The notes: generated by a model not told the origin, from the letters alone. DNA of 17,453 nt from Phoronis ovalis (GCA_028565635.1 JAOXYB010020704.1:1-17453); one strand, 5' to 3'. Shown: positions 1-10,828, counted from the stretch's first letter. Numbers and translations: made by a program.

Positions 1-10
1 GGTAATTTGG

Positions 11-368
11 AGGTCATTTAACGTTCATAAAAGCCAATATGAGCAACCCTGCCTTTGCTAAAAGGCTATCTAGTTTAGTTATAGTAACCGTACAGATAAA
101 AAGATTTTCTGTTCGTCAAAAATTATACATGTTTTTTTGCTTTCTTTTTTACCAATTTTCAGCAAGCGATGTCTCGAAGGCATTCTGAGGTAAAGACACT
201 GCCTGACAACCCTGGTTGACCCTGAGGTCAAAAGGTCATTTAGAAGTCAAAGATTAAAATTGTAAAATTGTTCAGAATGTCAAAATCTCCAAATTGTGTG
301 AAACTTTCAAAAATGAGGGTTTTATGTCATTTCGAGGTCATTCAAAAGTGTTGGTCATTTTGAGGTCA
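11..368 (+). repeat. Cluster of AGGTCA-type motifs
   Basis: Five exact AGGTCA hexamers occur at 11, 225, 233, 335 and 363, with near matches such as GGTCATT at 353. The pair at 225-238 is AGGTCA-aa-AGGTCA. The recurring context (gaggtcattt, ggtcattttgaggtca) looks more like a degenerate tandem repeat than a designed promoter, but AGGTCA is also the nuclear-receptor half-site. Confidence 0.5.
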
Positions 369-925
369 GTAAAAACCAACAAATTTTGAAATTATTTTAA
401 AATATTCTTATTACGAATTTGTTTGTTATTTACTCGATCAGTTGTTATTGTCATTAATAGTTTCCAGATTTTTGTTATTATTTACAGCTATCCATAATCC
501 ATGACACAACTTTAATAGCACAACTAAAATTAGCACATAGACATATACGACAGTGTCAATAAAGGGCCAGTCTGAATTCAAGTAAAGGGGAATAAATCCA
601 TCTCACTACCACACTAACAGCCGGGTGGATTTCTTCAGACTGTAAAAGAGAAAACTGTAGTAATCCCATGTCTTTGCTAAAATGCTATCTAGTTATGATA
701 GTTTTTTTCATGTTTTGGGTGTAAATTTTGGTTATTATTTAGTGGCCAATGCATAAATCCAAGCAGTAAAGCTAATAACTTTCGATCCCAGCTCGAAATT
801 TGAATATTGTCTTCTGCGATTGTTCGGCAATCGATTTCAATTCACACTCCTGTTAATTATGAGTATAGTATTGTGTGGTTTTCCTTAGACTGGAATAATG
901 AAGTTTGTATTTTATTATTTTTTTT

Positions 926-1010
926 ACTCAAATTGCCTAAAGTGATTAATATTTTTTTTACTCAAATTGCCTAAAGTGATTATTTTTTTGCTCAAATTGT
1001 CTAAAGTCAT
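926..1010 (+). repeat. Three-copy tandem repeat, 34/30-bp period
   Basis: The unit ACTCAAATTGCCTAAAGTGA, joined by T-rich linkers, starts at 926 and 960. A more diverged third copy starts at 990 (GCTCAAATTGTCTAAAGTCA). It is a simple minisatellite-like array with no evident function. Confidence 0.8.
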
Positions 1011-1808
1011 GATAAATTATACTTTTTCAACTGTGTAACTTATATTTAGTCATATTTAAATTTTGATAGTTTGATACCATTGAGGAAAGGCCAAAAAAAA
1101 ACAATTTTATATATTTTTATTTTCAGTCTAATAACTGGGACTAATATCAATTTATTGATAGCACTGTTATAAATGACGAAATATGAGTAAAATTATCAAA
1201 ATTGTCAACTATCAATATATTAAATCCTTGTCATAATTAGTCTTTCCTCAGCCTGTGGACAGTGCGTTTATTACTTAGTTATCTATACTTAGTTATAAAA
1301 ATGCATGGTGAGGATTGTTGTTGTTGGGCGGCAGGTCCCAACCAAAATCATAAGACCAAATACCTCCTAGCGCCGCTGGTCAACGATACAAATAGCAGAT
1401 AGAGGCCTTTGTACCTGGGTTCACACAATACACTATTGTGTACTAAGTACGCTGCAAAAAGTTTTTTTTTCTGCTGTAATAAAATAGTGGATAAAGTATT
1501 ATAACGAATTGTTACTCCGTATTGATAGTATTAATTAAAGTGACCGGGCAACCTTGTTTGTTTGGCCTTGTATACCTTAAAAGTTCATTTCCTTTGTTAT
1601 TAATACAATACATGTAAAATACACGAATAGTTTACGAGAGTAGGTCAAGATATCCAGTATACACCTTTTACACAGTATAGCGCACGGTGTGTCATCTCGC
1701 TGCTGTGTTCTCTGGTTGCTACCTGTGTGTATGTGTTGCTTGGTGGATAATGTCGCTTAATTCATGGCATGATAACATAGGACACACTCGGTAGACGCCA
1801 GCAATAAA

Positions 1809-1847
1809 ATGGACGCAGAGGAGGATAATAGTGGCGACATGGAACAG
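1809..1847 (+). other. CAT gene exon 1 (coding, 13 codons)
   Basis: This short exon encodes [13 protein letters not shown], an acidic leader, and ends at CAG|GTAAGA, a strong donor in phase 0. It splices in frame to the acceptor TTTACAG|AGC at 3871/3872. That adds 12 codons ([12 protein letters not shown]) before the internal ATG at 3908. The next AG (3896-3897) would put a stop directly after the joint, so 3872 is the only nearby compatible acceptor. The alternative is that translation starts at 3908 and this exon belongs to an unseen gene. The resulting N-terminal length agrees with known CATs. Confidence 0.68.
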
Positions 1848-4800
1848 GTAAGATAAAACATATGGTATTTATTTAACCGGCATTAAGGCTGCAGGACAAC
1901 CTTTTACTATGCAGCAGAATTATCTTGCTTAGATTCCTTGTTTCACCGGTTGGATGTTTATAGGAATTGGGTGTCTCCCAGAAATTTGAAAACCTCTAGT
2001 TTGACAGGAGGCAATACGATGATGAGATAACAAGGCCTTTGTATCACATTCAGTTCAAGTTGCTCGTGTAAAATTATATGAAATTTGATATTCTTCTCTT
2101 AACTTAATATTATATGTAAGATTATAACATTCTGAATGCAATTACTGAATATGGAAAAGCAATGTCAGTAATTATCGAGTTTATAAATATGTCGTTTGGT
2201 TAATTAATGATAAATGAGATAATTAACTAATGATAAAATGAGCAATGCTTTCATAATTTTTTTGTATAGTTCTAATAATTGAACAAAATAGAGAACATGG
2301 CTTATGCGTACCTATAAAACTAAAACCATTCGATGCTCAGAATGATTTTTATTTCTAACGGTATAATACGACCATAATTGTTTCACCAGACTATAAATAA
2401 TCATAGTGTTTCTGTTTTATAACCTTGTAGTAGAGGTTCGTAATATAGGTATACACAGGGTACCAGCATAGTTATTTGCAACAACTGTAAGCAGCTGCTA
2501 GGTAGCATACAGCTGTATGATAGACCGGATCGTTAACTATAATCTGTTCATAGAGAGGTGATATCGAGTATGATATTACAGAAAAACACTAATCCTTCTG
2601 CCCCCTAAAGTTTAGAAAAGTACTATCCAAGCATTAAATACTTTGCTCTCATGTTCCATTAAGTTTAAGCATTAATTTAAATATAGTACACCTTTCTCAT
2701 GCTACATGTAGTTTTTCTACATTCCCTGCTATTATTATTATTATTATAATGAAATGTGTGAATAATCGTGAGACGGGATCGTGAGGTACTTTAAATCAAT
2801 TCACTAGGTTCATTTACTCAACTGACGGGTGGTAACTATACCCTAATAGGCTAGTCATAATCGTAATAATAGGCCCAATATCTGACATATTATTGTCTTA
2901 ACGCTTTCCTATTTAAAATGTATCGTTTTTCAAATTTAAGAAAAACGATAAAAATTAGCATACAACAATGCCCCTGTTATATTAGTTTGTCATTATCAAG
3001 TAAAAAGATCGAGTATATATCTTTCTTCTGTCGCAACATATGTTGAATTTTAACTCAATAAATACGGAGTGGGGGCGTTTCCCACGGAAGTCATTTCATT
3101 TCACTGATTTTTTACGGATTTTTTACCAACTGTTACCACGGGTAGATTTGTTCTTTTTTCACTTGATAATAAGAGACAAGACCATAGGAGTATTGTTGTA
3201 TACATTTTTCATTCTTACTGGTGAGTTACTGTTAGTTTCGAAAGGACGATACATTTTGACTCGATATTGGGCTTATTGTTAGGACTAGGCTAGTTAAAGC
3301 CAACGAACGATAAGAGTCTTTTTGTTATATTTGCAGCTTTACTCTTTAATTGTACTTTAATTACATAAAATACAAACATTAATGGATCTGCGGCTCGGTA
3401 ACATCGAATTTTTTAGCAAATTGTAGACAGCAGTTACAAATCAGGACAAACTTCACGAAACTGTGGCTATCCGACTTAATATATACTATAGGCTCTCCGA
3501 TAGGCTCTTGACACAAAAAAAAAATGTAGTTTTTGCTTTACAATTTACAAGGACAAGTGTGCAATCAAATTTCGCAATCAAAAGTTTTGAAAGGAGGACT
3601 GTTACAAACTTTTAGGTTTTTTTTTGCATCGTGGAGAAAGCTTTATCCAACTTATTTTTAATGGAACCGAATATCTAATAGAAACCAACCTTTTAGTAAT
3701 TAAGTGTGTAGCAGTCTGAATTTGCTAGCTAAATCCGGGAGCTAAATAAACCAACTCGCCTGTACTATCCTTTCATTTGACAACACTTCAAATATTTAAA
3801 TGGACACTGATTATCAATCACTACTAAGAGTATACATATGCATGCTATAACTTTATATCATCTGTTTACAGAGCCAGCTAATTCCACGCTCTTGCAGAAT
3901 ATCATTTATGGATAGTATACTACGAACGAAAACATTTGAAGACGATGTTCGTTTAGATACACCACTGCGACGCTGCTTAACAACACTTGAACTTTCATTA
4001 CTCGGTATCGGAGCCACATTGGGCACAGCCACCTATGTCATCACGGGAAATGTTATGAGTACAATCGCGGGACCCACAACTTTCATATGTTATATAATAG
4101 CAGGCATAGCCTCAATGTTTTCAGCACTTTGTTTTGCAGAGTTTGGCGCTCAGATACCCAAAGCTGGGTCTTCATATACTTATGCTTATGTTGTTGCTGG
4201 TGAATTCTGGGCTTTCGTTGCTGGATGGAATGTTATTTTAGAATATCTGTTAGGATTGGCGTCTGTAGCTAAAGCATGGAGTGGAAGCCTAGACTCATTA
4301 ACTCATGGTAGTATATCAAACTGGGAAAACAACAGTTTAGCAATAATTGAAGGCGAAATGCTCGACTCTAGACCTGATTTAATTGCATTCGGTGTGATAA
4401 TATTAGCGAGCGCTTTTATCTCAATAGGAGTAACTCCATCTGTAGTGACTACATCTATTTTGACAGTTATTAATCTCTGTTTTGTGGCAATGACATGCAC
4501 AATGAGCTTTTATTTTGCCAATTACCATTTCTTCTTGGAAGACCATACCGATGGCGCGTTCCCATTTGGTTTTAAGGGAATCGTAGCTGGAGCTGCAACC
4601 TGCTTCTATGCATTTTACGGATTTGATTCGATAACTGTTGCAAGTGAAGAAGCAATTAATCCAACAAAATCTATTCCTAGAGCTATTTTTATAACAATAA
4701 CAGTAGCCACAACTGTATATGTCACAAGCGCCTTGGCGCTTGCATTGTTGGTGCCATATTACGGAATAAACACGTCATCAGCCTTTCCATCTGCATTTGC

Positions 4801-6217
4801 TTCTAAAGGGATAACGTGGGCAAGTTATCTGTTAGGAGCCGCTTCAATTTTTAGCATCAGCGCCTCTTTACTTGTTACGTCATACACGCTACCTAGAATC
4901 GTTTACGCAATGGCATGTGATGGACTTTTCTTCAAAATTTTTGCCATTGTTGACTCACGCAGCCAGATACCTTTAGCCGCTGTTGCAATATCATCCATTG
5001 TGGCCGGACTGTTAGCCATTTTTTTCCAGCTGGAAGTTTTGACTAAATTTTTGTCTTTAGGAATTTTAATTTCATACACTATTGTTGCTGTTAGTATTCT
5101 CATTTATAGATATTCGCCAAAGGATTTTCACCATGACGAATCTACGCAACAAATTTCAATGAAAAAAAGTTCAAACGAAAATATTGGATGTTTAAAACCG
5201 AAATATAAGTACCTTCCAATTTTAAACGATTGTGCACCTGGACTAGCAGTAACCGTAGCAATAATAAGTTTGTTAGTATTTTCTATCTGTTTATGGGTAC
5301 TTGTCCTTGAAACGCAAGAGAAAAGAAAGTTAACAGAATGGTGGGTGTATCTGTTCTTTGTGATATTAATCATGGGCGTGATATTGTCTGTGCTAATCAT
5401 GTGGGTTCATGAAGCAAAAACAATGGATATCAATTCTTTCAAAGTAAGTAATCAACGAATAACACTTGATAGAGTCAAACGCTTTAAAATTCAAGAGATG
5501 TCAACAAACGGAATGTATGTTTCGTTGCTTTTATAATTCAGAAGCAAAATTTCAGTGCACTTTTTCAATCCTAGTTCCGAAATTATCAATTATTTGTATT
5601 TCTGGTAGTAAGTCAACTATGTTGTACCTGACAATGTTGTACCTAGCAAATGACTGTGCAGTGTCGCTAAATAAATTCTCCATGTTCCTCAGGTTCCTTT
5701 GGTTCCATTTACACCAGTAATGAGTATATTATGTAATACATACCTTATGACACAACTGTCCGTTGTTACTTGGCTAAGGCTTGCAGTGTGGATGATCATA
5801 GGTAAGGAAAAAATGTTTTAAAAATTTGTAATTAATCAAAAGTAATTAAAAGTAATTGATTAACAATTAAAGCAATACAAAAAAATCGATTAACTTTTAA
5901 TAACCGTAAAAAAAAATCAGTAAAATCAATGAATCAATCAAGTAATTGGGTGGCGACCAAGCAGGTTTTGAATAGGTTACGAGTACACTGCGTATACTAC
6001 ACTAACATTATATTTGTATTTTACAGGATTTTTAATATATTTCTTGTATGGAGTAAGTCACAGTGTTGAGGGGAAAAAACAAAGAGAAGCCCAAGAGTTT
6101 TTAAAGTTTCCTGTGGACGAAAGACTAGGAACTTCAACTCTGAAACTTCAACAACCTCCCAACAGAGACTATCAGGAGAATATTCTGACAAAGCGAGAAA
6201 AGCAAGCTAAAGAATAA
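1809..6217 (+). CDS. Cationic amino acid transporter, CAT type (SLC7A1-4 family), four exons
   Basis: Predicted plasma-membrane permease for cationic amino acids (arginine, lysine, ornithine), by family. My join is 1809-1847, 3872-5443, 5693-5801 and 6027-6217, giving 636 residues, the usual CAT length. Seen: a typical CAT N-terminus with [19 protein letters not shown]; the TM3 stretch [19 protein letters not shown] with Glu at about 124; the intracellular motif [20 protein letters not shown] near 258-277; [11 protein letters not shown] near 354; and a hydrophilic loop near 428-465. Exons 3-4 encode the CAT C-terminal domain ([12 protein letters not shown], then [19 protein letters not shown]). 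All junctions are GT-AG and keep frame. The stretch before PRIVYAM reads LLVTSYTL, where many CATs have a Gly-Ser-Met-Phe-Pro-Met-type sequence, so this is a diverged member. Subtype and substrate preference cannot be decided. A poly(A) signal lies 344 bases after the stop. Confidence 0.93.
1848..3871 (+). other. CAT gene intron 1 (about 2 kb)
   Basis: GT-AG intron between the short leader exon and the main transporter exon. It is AT-rich, with a short ATT run near 2731-2748. An 80-codon open stretch at 3040-3282 has no recognisable family and no splice context, and I treat it as chance. I see no RNA gene or transposon remnant in it. Confidence 0.6.
3872..5443 (+). other. CAT gene exon 2 (main membrane domain)
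   Basis: This exon holds 524 codons. It carries most of the amino-acid permease fold: about a dozen hydrophobic helices, from [15 protein letters not shown] to the paired helices after [14 protein letters not shown]. The donor is AAA|GTAAGT at 5443/5444, phase 0. Without splicing, the frame runs into the intron for 30 codons and stops at 5534-5536. That gives a non-conserved tail, so splicing here is well supported. Confidence 0.92.
5693..5801 (+). other. CAT gene exon 3 (C-terminal domain, first part)
   Basis: The acceptor is TTCCTCAG|GTT and the donor is ATAG|GTAAGG. The exon has 109 bases, enters in phase 0 and leaves in phase 1. It encodes [19 protein letters not shown] and then [17 protein letters not shown]. 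This matches the conserved CAT C-terminus (Pfam family for the cationic amino acid transporter C-terminus), which has V-P-x-x-P, N-x-Y-L-M and W-x-R-x-A-V-W-M landmarks. It is too short to stand out as an open frame. Confidence 0.92.
6027..6217 (+). other. CAT gene exon 4 (last helix and cytoplasmic tail)
   Basis: The acceptor is TTTTACAG|GAT. The split glycine codon is completed from exon 3. It encodes [18 protein letters not shown], the typical last CAT helix and the YG-x-x-H-S signature. A charged tail of about 45 residues follows and ends in a TAA at 6215-6217. The tail sequence is not one I recognise; CAT tails are variable. Confidence 0.92.
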
Positions 6218-6560
6218 TTACACTTACGTAAACATAATTAAGGAATCTGCAAATTGACCAAGAAAAAATGATCAGCGTATGTTCGTATTCATATGCAAAA
6301 TGTATTTGTTAGATTTACGTTATACCCTACAGTTATATTGGGTGAAACGAAAGTAATGTTACACACTTTGATGTATCATAACTTTAAAAGTAACGGTTGC
6401 AATCCATCTGAAGTGTCTTTGTGCAAAAACATTAAATTGCTTGGTTGTGAACAAATCAAACTATGCCCTATTACTTTCGTGTCATCATATTGGAGTATAA
6501 AAAAGAAAAGTTAAGATAACGCATTGAACAAAATTATGTATTTTACAGAAATTACATAAC

Positions 6561-6566
6561 AATAAA
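6561..6566 (+). terminator. Poly(A) signal of the CAT gene
   Basis: AATAAA lies 344 bases after the CAT stop and is followed by a T-rich stretch. It is the first canonical hexamer after the stop codon that has a plausible downstream element. Confidence 0.6.
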
Positions 6567-6599
6567 GTATTTTTTCTTTAAAAAAATGGTCATAGAATT

Positions 6600-8208
6600 G
6601 AAAACATTTATTTAATGATGAACAGGTTGACAAATTATGGAATTCAAATGTGAAGCGTAAGTACCATAAACATTGAGTAAAATGCGGCAACTAAAATCTA
6701 TGTCACAGGTTTTTGAACCTCCTATTTCACTGCCTATTGCCTAGAAAAATATTACGGGCATATTTTAGTAAAGCCAAAGTCAAAACGAAATATTTATCAT
6801 TCTGAATTTGTCAATTTAAGAATTTCAAATGAGGCTACTTTCCAAAAAAATATTGTTTGAAATTCTATGAATTATTCGCGACAATGCGCCACCTGCATTC
6901 AGTTCGTTTGAATTTGTATTGTAAATGTATGAACTACAAAGGCGATTAACAGACACTTGCGAATGTGGGATACATGACTATGCAACTTGAAAGACTATTT
7001 AGCGGTAAACAATAGAACGGCTATGATGTAATATGTTAACCTGTGAGATGGTGTGCAAAAAGGACAATATTTAGCTGAGAGATTATAGTTGGTTTATAAT
7101 TTACTTGTTCACTAACACTTTTTGTAATTTCCAAAAGAACACTTGTTTTGATCATGGAATTATAGCCTATCTAATCTTTTTTGGTGTATCGATTGACCAT
7201 GGAAAAATATTAAGCAAAAAAGGCTATACCTTATTTTCGTTTAGTTCAAATGAATGAGATGTAGGTGGCGCACTGTCGCGCATATTTTGGACGGCGATTT
7301 AATATTGGATTTCATAATACATTTTATCCTTATAGAATTAACAACTTTACAAATTCAGAATGGCAAATATTACGTTTTCATTGTGGCCTCACTAAAATAT
7401 ACTGATAATATTTTTTCTCGGTGGTATGTAATCAAATACGTGCCTGTGGTTTAAAGAACTGTGATCATGACTTTAACTTTAGGGGAAATCGGGCAGTTAT
7501 AGGATCTCATGCAATGATAACTACACCTGCGTAGAAAGAGATAATATAATACAATATAATACAACATAAACATCTGTACACGCAAAGTACAAGTAAATCT
7601 AAACAAAGTTATGCACGTACAGTATCCAGGTACTGAAATATAACTGTCTGCGCAGACTTTGAATATTTTTTAATGCATACATAGTAATTTAGGGGCTCAA
7701 ATTATGCATACATACATGTTGGGATTAGAAAATATAAAAAAAAGAACGACGCGAAAAGGTGATAGGTTCCAATACCTTGTATCTATAATAAATTTATAGC
7801 AAAGAAATTTAATGTAGATTCTCACTCAGCTTTAAGTACAATGCCTTTTATTTTATTTTAAACTTATTATTAAAGCAATTTCATATATCCTAGTCGATAA
7901 ATATTGTGTTGCTATGGATCCACGACAGATTCACGACCATTCACTGTATAGCCACTCCCTAAATGTCATGATCCTATTGTTAACCTGTGATTTGGTCATT
8001 TATTTATTTATAAAAAAATAAAAGAAATAGGTTAATAAGTTTACAAATAATAAACAGGAAATATGACAAATGGATACTAAATATCGTTTTTGTGAGGTCA
8101 TTGTGCTCGAATAACTCGACCTGTAGAGATACGGTTTCAAAAAAGACAAACAAGTCAGATTTTTGGTTTCCATATGGTACCCGCGAATATAAGTTGTGAT
8201 TATGAACA
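6600..8208. other. Intergenic region between the CAT gene and orphan gene 2
   Basis: No coding region is supported. Most of it is the inverted repeat pair at 6690-7484; the rest is AT-rich. Just upstream of gene 2 there is a TATAAAAA run near 8009, which could be a weak core promoter, but an A/T-rich background makes this unreliable. Confidence 0.5.
6690..7484. mobile_element. Inverted-repeat element with long (about 220-bp) diverged arms
   Basis: The left arm (about 6690-6915) and the reverse complement of the right arm (about 7240-7484) align along most of their length. Shared blocks are tcacag...ttt near 6702/7462, agaaaaa(t)atta near 6742/7412, cattctgaatttgt near 6799/7354, and GACAxTGCGCCACCT near 6880/7265. 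Between the arms are about 325 unmatched bases with no coding capacity. This is the shape of a fold-back or MITE-type non-autonomous element, or of two same-family repeats inserted in opposite orientations. I could not identify a target-site duplication. Confidence 0.6.
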
Positions 8209-9436
8209 ATGGCAAATTCATTCTGCTGCTGTATCGGTAAGGTAAGCAATACACTAATTGACAAATTGCAACTGAACAAAACAAATTTGATGACTTGAAT
8301 TATCGGACGTTAGGCATGCGATGTATCAGATCAGAATTAACTAGGGTATAATTAGTTAACTAGGGTATAATTAGTTAACTTGTAGGCATAAATTGACAAA
8401 AACCACTACAAGATCGAGTCGAAATATATCGAAGCATATTGACAATTAAAAGGTAATATAATGACCTGACCAGTCAATTACATTTTAATATATACTAGTC
8501 CTTAATGTTAGTATTATTTAAGGTGGGAAAAGCTAAAAACTGTGTATTTATAGTGGATTCAAGAATTCGGGCTGTTACGGCTGTGAATTCAGATGTTGAG
8601 TTCATCAGAGTAGGTTATAATATTTTTACCGCAAATTTAGAAGTTTTTTTCGTATTCTGCGTGAGCACAGCATTGCATAAAAATGCTTTCCTCCTTTCTC
8701 AATATGACACCATCAGTGTTGCCATCTGGGATTTAAACAATTTATACAATGTCACAATTGTTTGTTAGTTTCAAGGTGAAAGACTGGCAAGTTACAGATG
8801 TATAAGCTACCACAAAATGTGTTTTCATAAATCTCAGAAATATTTCATTCATTTTTATTTTAGAAACTGAACGAGCCATTAGAGTATTGTCCATCTCCTG
8901 CTATTTCCATTGAGCCTACCTTTTATTTTTCACCAACTTCAGACTTAACAACAAAATCGCAAGTGTCACAGCCGACAGAAGACGTTACACGGATAGTTAA
9001 AGAAATTGACCAAAATGAACAGCTTCAATCTACAAAAGCATCAAAAACTACCGAGATTGCAGAAATCCGTTGCGCGAAAGAAAAAGCTTACAAGACATCT
9101 TTAGCAACCACACATAGTGTATTATCTGGAGCCATGCTTCCAGTAAACAATGAAAATACTGTAGCTATCGATCATGTAAAATTGAACCATGAACTTCGAC
9201 GAGAACAAAAAGTAACGGATCTGTCTCATACAAAACCAAAATTCAATAACTTTGCACCACGATGTACATCATCTATAAAAGAAAGCTCTAAGACAGACCA
9301 AGTGCAAAATGGTGACTACATTCCCATGCACAGTCGAGTGCTGGAAAGTACTATTTATGAAAAACCTTCGAAATATGAGACAAAAGTTTTATGTCAGGGG
9401 TCAATTGCTGTGGCCTACATCAAACCTCGTTACTAG
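8209..9436 (+). CDS. Orphan two-exon gene: Cys-cluster N-terminus plus Tyr-motif tail (201 aa)
   Basis: I do not recognise this protein. Proposed join: 8209-8241 and 8864-9436. Exon 1 reads MANSFCCCIGK and ends at AAG|GTAAGC (phase 0). Exon 2 follows a T-rich acceptor ending TTTTAG|AAA and stays open for 190 codons to TAG 9434-9436. The start has a good context (A at -3, G at +4). The two competing readings of this donor region (the GGTAAGG donor, or the ATG at 8202) hit stops soon after joining exon 2. The protein is hydrophilic with no membrane helix. It has Cys at 6-8, then short Tyr motifs: YCPSP (19), YIPM (163), YEKP (176), YETKV (182) and a terminal Tyr. YxxM and YxxP resemble SH2-docking sites, and the Cys run resembles a palmitoylation site; both readings are inference. 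An alternative is that exon 2 belongs to a gene with another first exon. Confidence 0.6.
8242..8863 (+). other. Intron of orphan gene 2
   Basis: It begins GTAAGC and ends TTTTAG. Inside is a two-copy 19-bp tandem repeat (8338-8380) and an 87-codon open stretch (8505-8768) without any family resemblance, which I do not call as a gene. Confidence 0.55.
8338..8380 (+). repeat. 19-bp tandem repeat, 2.3 copies
   Basis: TAACTAGGGTATAATTAGT occurs twice in perfect tandem (8338-8356, 8357-8375), followed by the start of a third copy, TAACT. There is no divergence between copies, which suggests a recent duplication. Confidence 0.9.
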
Positions 9437-9683
9437 ATGCAAATGCCCTTGGTATGTGTTTCCCTGCTGAACAACATTATTGTCATTCTATAAATTAAAA
9501 TTTAAAATTAAGTTTTTAGTCTCATTAACTATCCACAGACAAAACGCAAGTGAAATTAGCCATTGAATTTCAATAAGTTGGAAGTATAACATGCTTGATA
9601 AAATAGCATTTGCATTTATATATTTATGAAAATGACACTTATTAAAGTAGTTCTCAGAGAAATTGAATTTCAATGAAAAAAAA

Positions 9684-9689
9684 AATAAA
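9684..9689 (+). terminator. Poly(A) signal of orphan gene 2
   Basis: AATAAA lies about 250 bases after the gene 2 stop, inside an A-rich run, followed by a T-rich stretch. Confidence 0.5.
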
Positions 9690-10828
9690 GAAACCTATTT
9701 TTGTGAGGAAGCTTTTTTATAGCTTTTATTTGTCAACACCGCACATGTAGGTCACTCATGGAAATACAATCATATATATGTCATATATTAAGAAAACATA
9801 TAGAAATCTATCCTCTCATTTCGACTTCAACCTAGTACAGCTGGGAGTCAATTAGAGGATTACCTGCATGGTAATGCATAAAGTCAATTGGAGGATTTTA
9901 GGGAACTACTTTTAAGTGTACTTGTGAATATGTCTCTATAATAAATTCAAGCAAAAATACGAAGAAAAGATAAAACTTGACTACTAATTCATTAAGCTTG
10001 TACGCAGTATGATTTATCAAAGAGTAGCAGTTGAAACCTATGAATTTCAGAAAAAATAAAGCCTACATATATCCCCATATATCCCCATATATCATAGTAA
10101 CTGGTGAGCTCTATAACATATTTAGCTCCTTGTCTAAACAAACAGATGCATGTGGCCAAAAGGCAGGCGAGTGTTTACTACATCCTGTATTTTACCTACC
10201 GGCAGCTGAAAATTATGCAAAATAATATGTTGTGAAGCCTAATCAAATAGTAGTTTTTCGAAGCTTTGTAAAGCAAAGCATTGTCATCAAGTTATATTTA
10301 GTCAATGATTACATGACAAAACAATTATTGAATTACTATTTTTTTCTTTCCAGACTGCTATTTAGTATTACAAATTTTCTTCAAACAATTTTATATCGTC
10401 ATGTACTAGAGTGTCATGGGTTAATTATTCTGCAATAGATACGGCCAATATACTCTGTACTACTGTGATGGAGAGAAAGTGCAACTGGCTCGACCAAGGA
10501 TCAATCCCAGGACATTTCTCTAGCTAGGGAAACGATCTTACATTCGATATGAAGTAATCCCACGATGCACCACACATAGTTTCAACACATTTTATTGGCA
10601 TTCAAGTAAATGAAATGCTTGAGTAAGGTTACTTGATTTATTTTATGCTATTTTACCGAAAAAATCCTTATGCCAATTAGATAAAGTGACCAATTTAATT
10701 AGTCAGCAGTGAAGAAGTGGCACACAATATATAAAATATAAATAACTGAAATCATATAATATCTATAGTAAATAAGAATTATAATATAAATGAGTCGCAG
10801 TAATATGTGTATATATGCGCAGTAAGCA

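Larger units (their letters stand above)
1..1700. other. Non-coding region upstream of the CAT gene
   Basis: I see no coding region, RNA gene or transposase remnant here. It contains the AGGTCA cluster (11-368), a three-copy tandem repeat (926-1010) and a short direct repeat pair (about 50-80 and 665-695). The bases just before 1809 show no TATA box. The CAT promoter, if it lies here, is TATA-less. Confidence 0.5.

Noticed and set aside
3040-3282. 80-codon open frame inside CAT intron 1
   Set aside because: It has no family signal and lies inside a well-supported intron. It has Phe-rich composition typical of chance translation of T-rich DNA.
4303-5400. Three minus-strand open frames opposite the CAT main exon
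   Set aside because: They are antisense shadows of a confidently identified coding exon.
8000-8284. Two overlapping minus-strand frames near gene 2 exon 1
   Set aside because: They are AT-rich chance frames overlapping each other and the supported plus-strand exon, with no recognisable motif.
8505-8768. 87-codon open frame in the gene 2 intron
   Set aside because: It has no suitable splice sites in phase and no family resemblance. It lies between a good donor and a good acceptor.
10460-10540. tRNA-like B-box phrase GGATCAATCCC
   Set aside because: It does not fit the B-box consensus well, and no acceptor stem, anticodon arm or A box could be folded around it.
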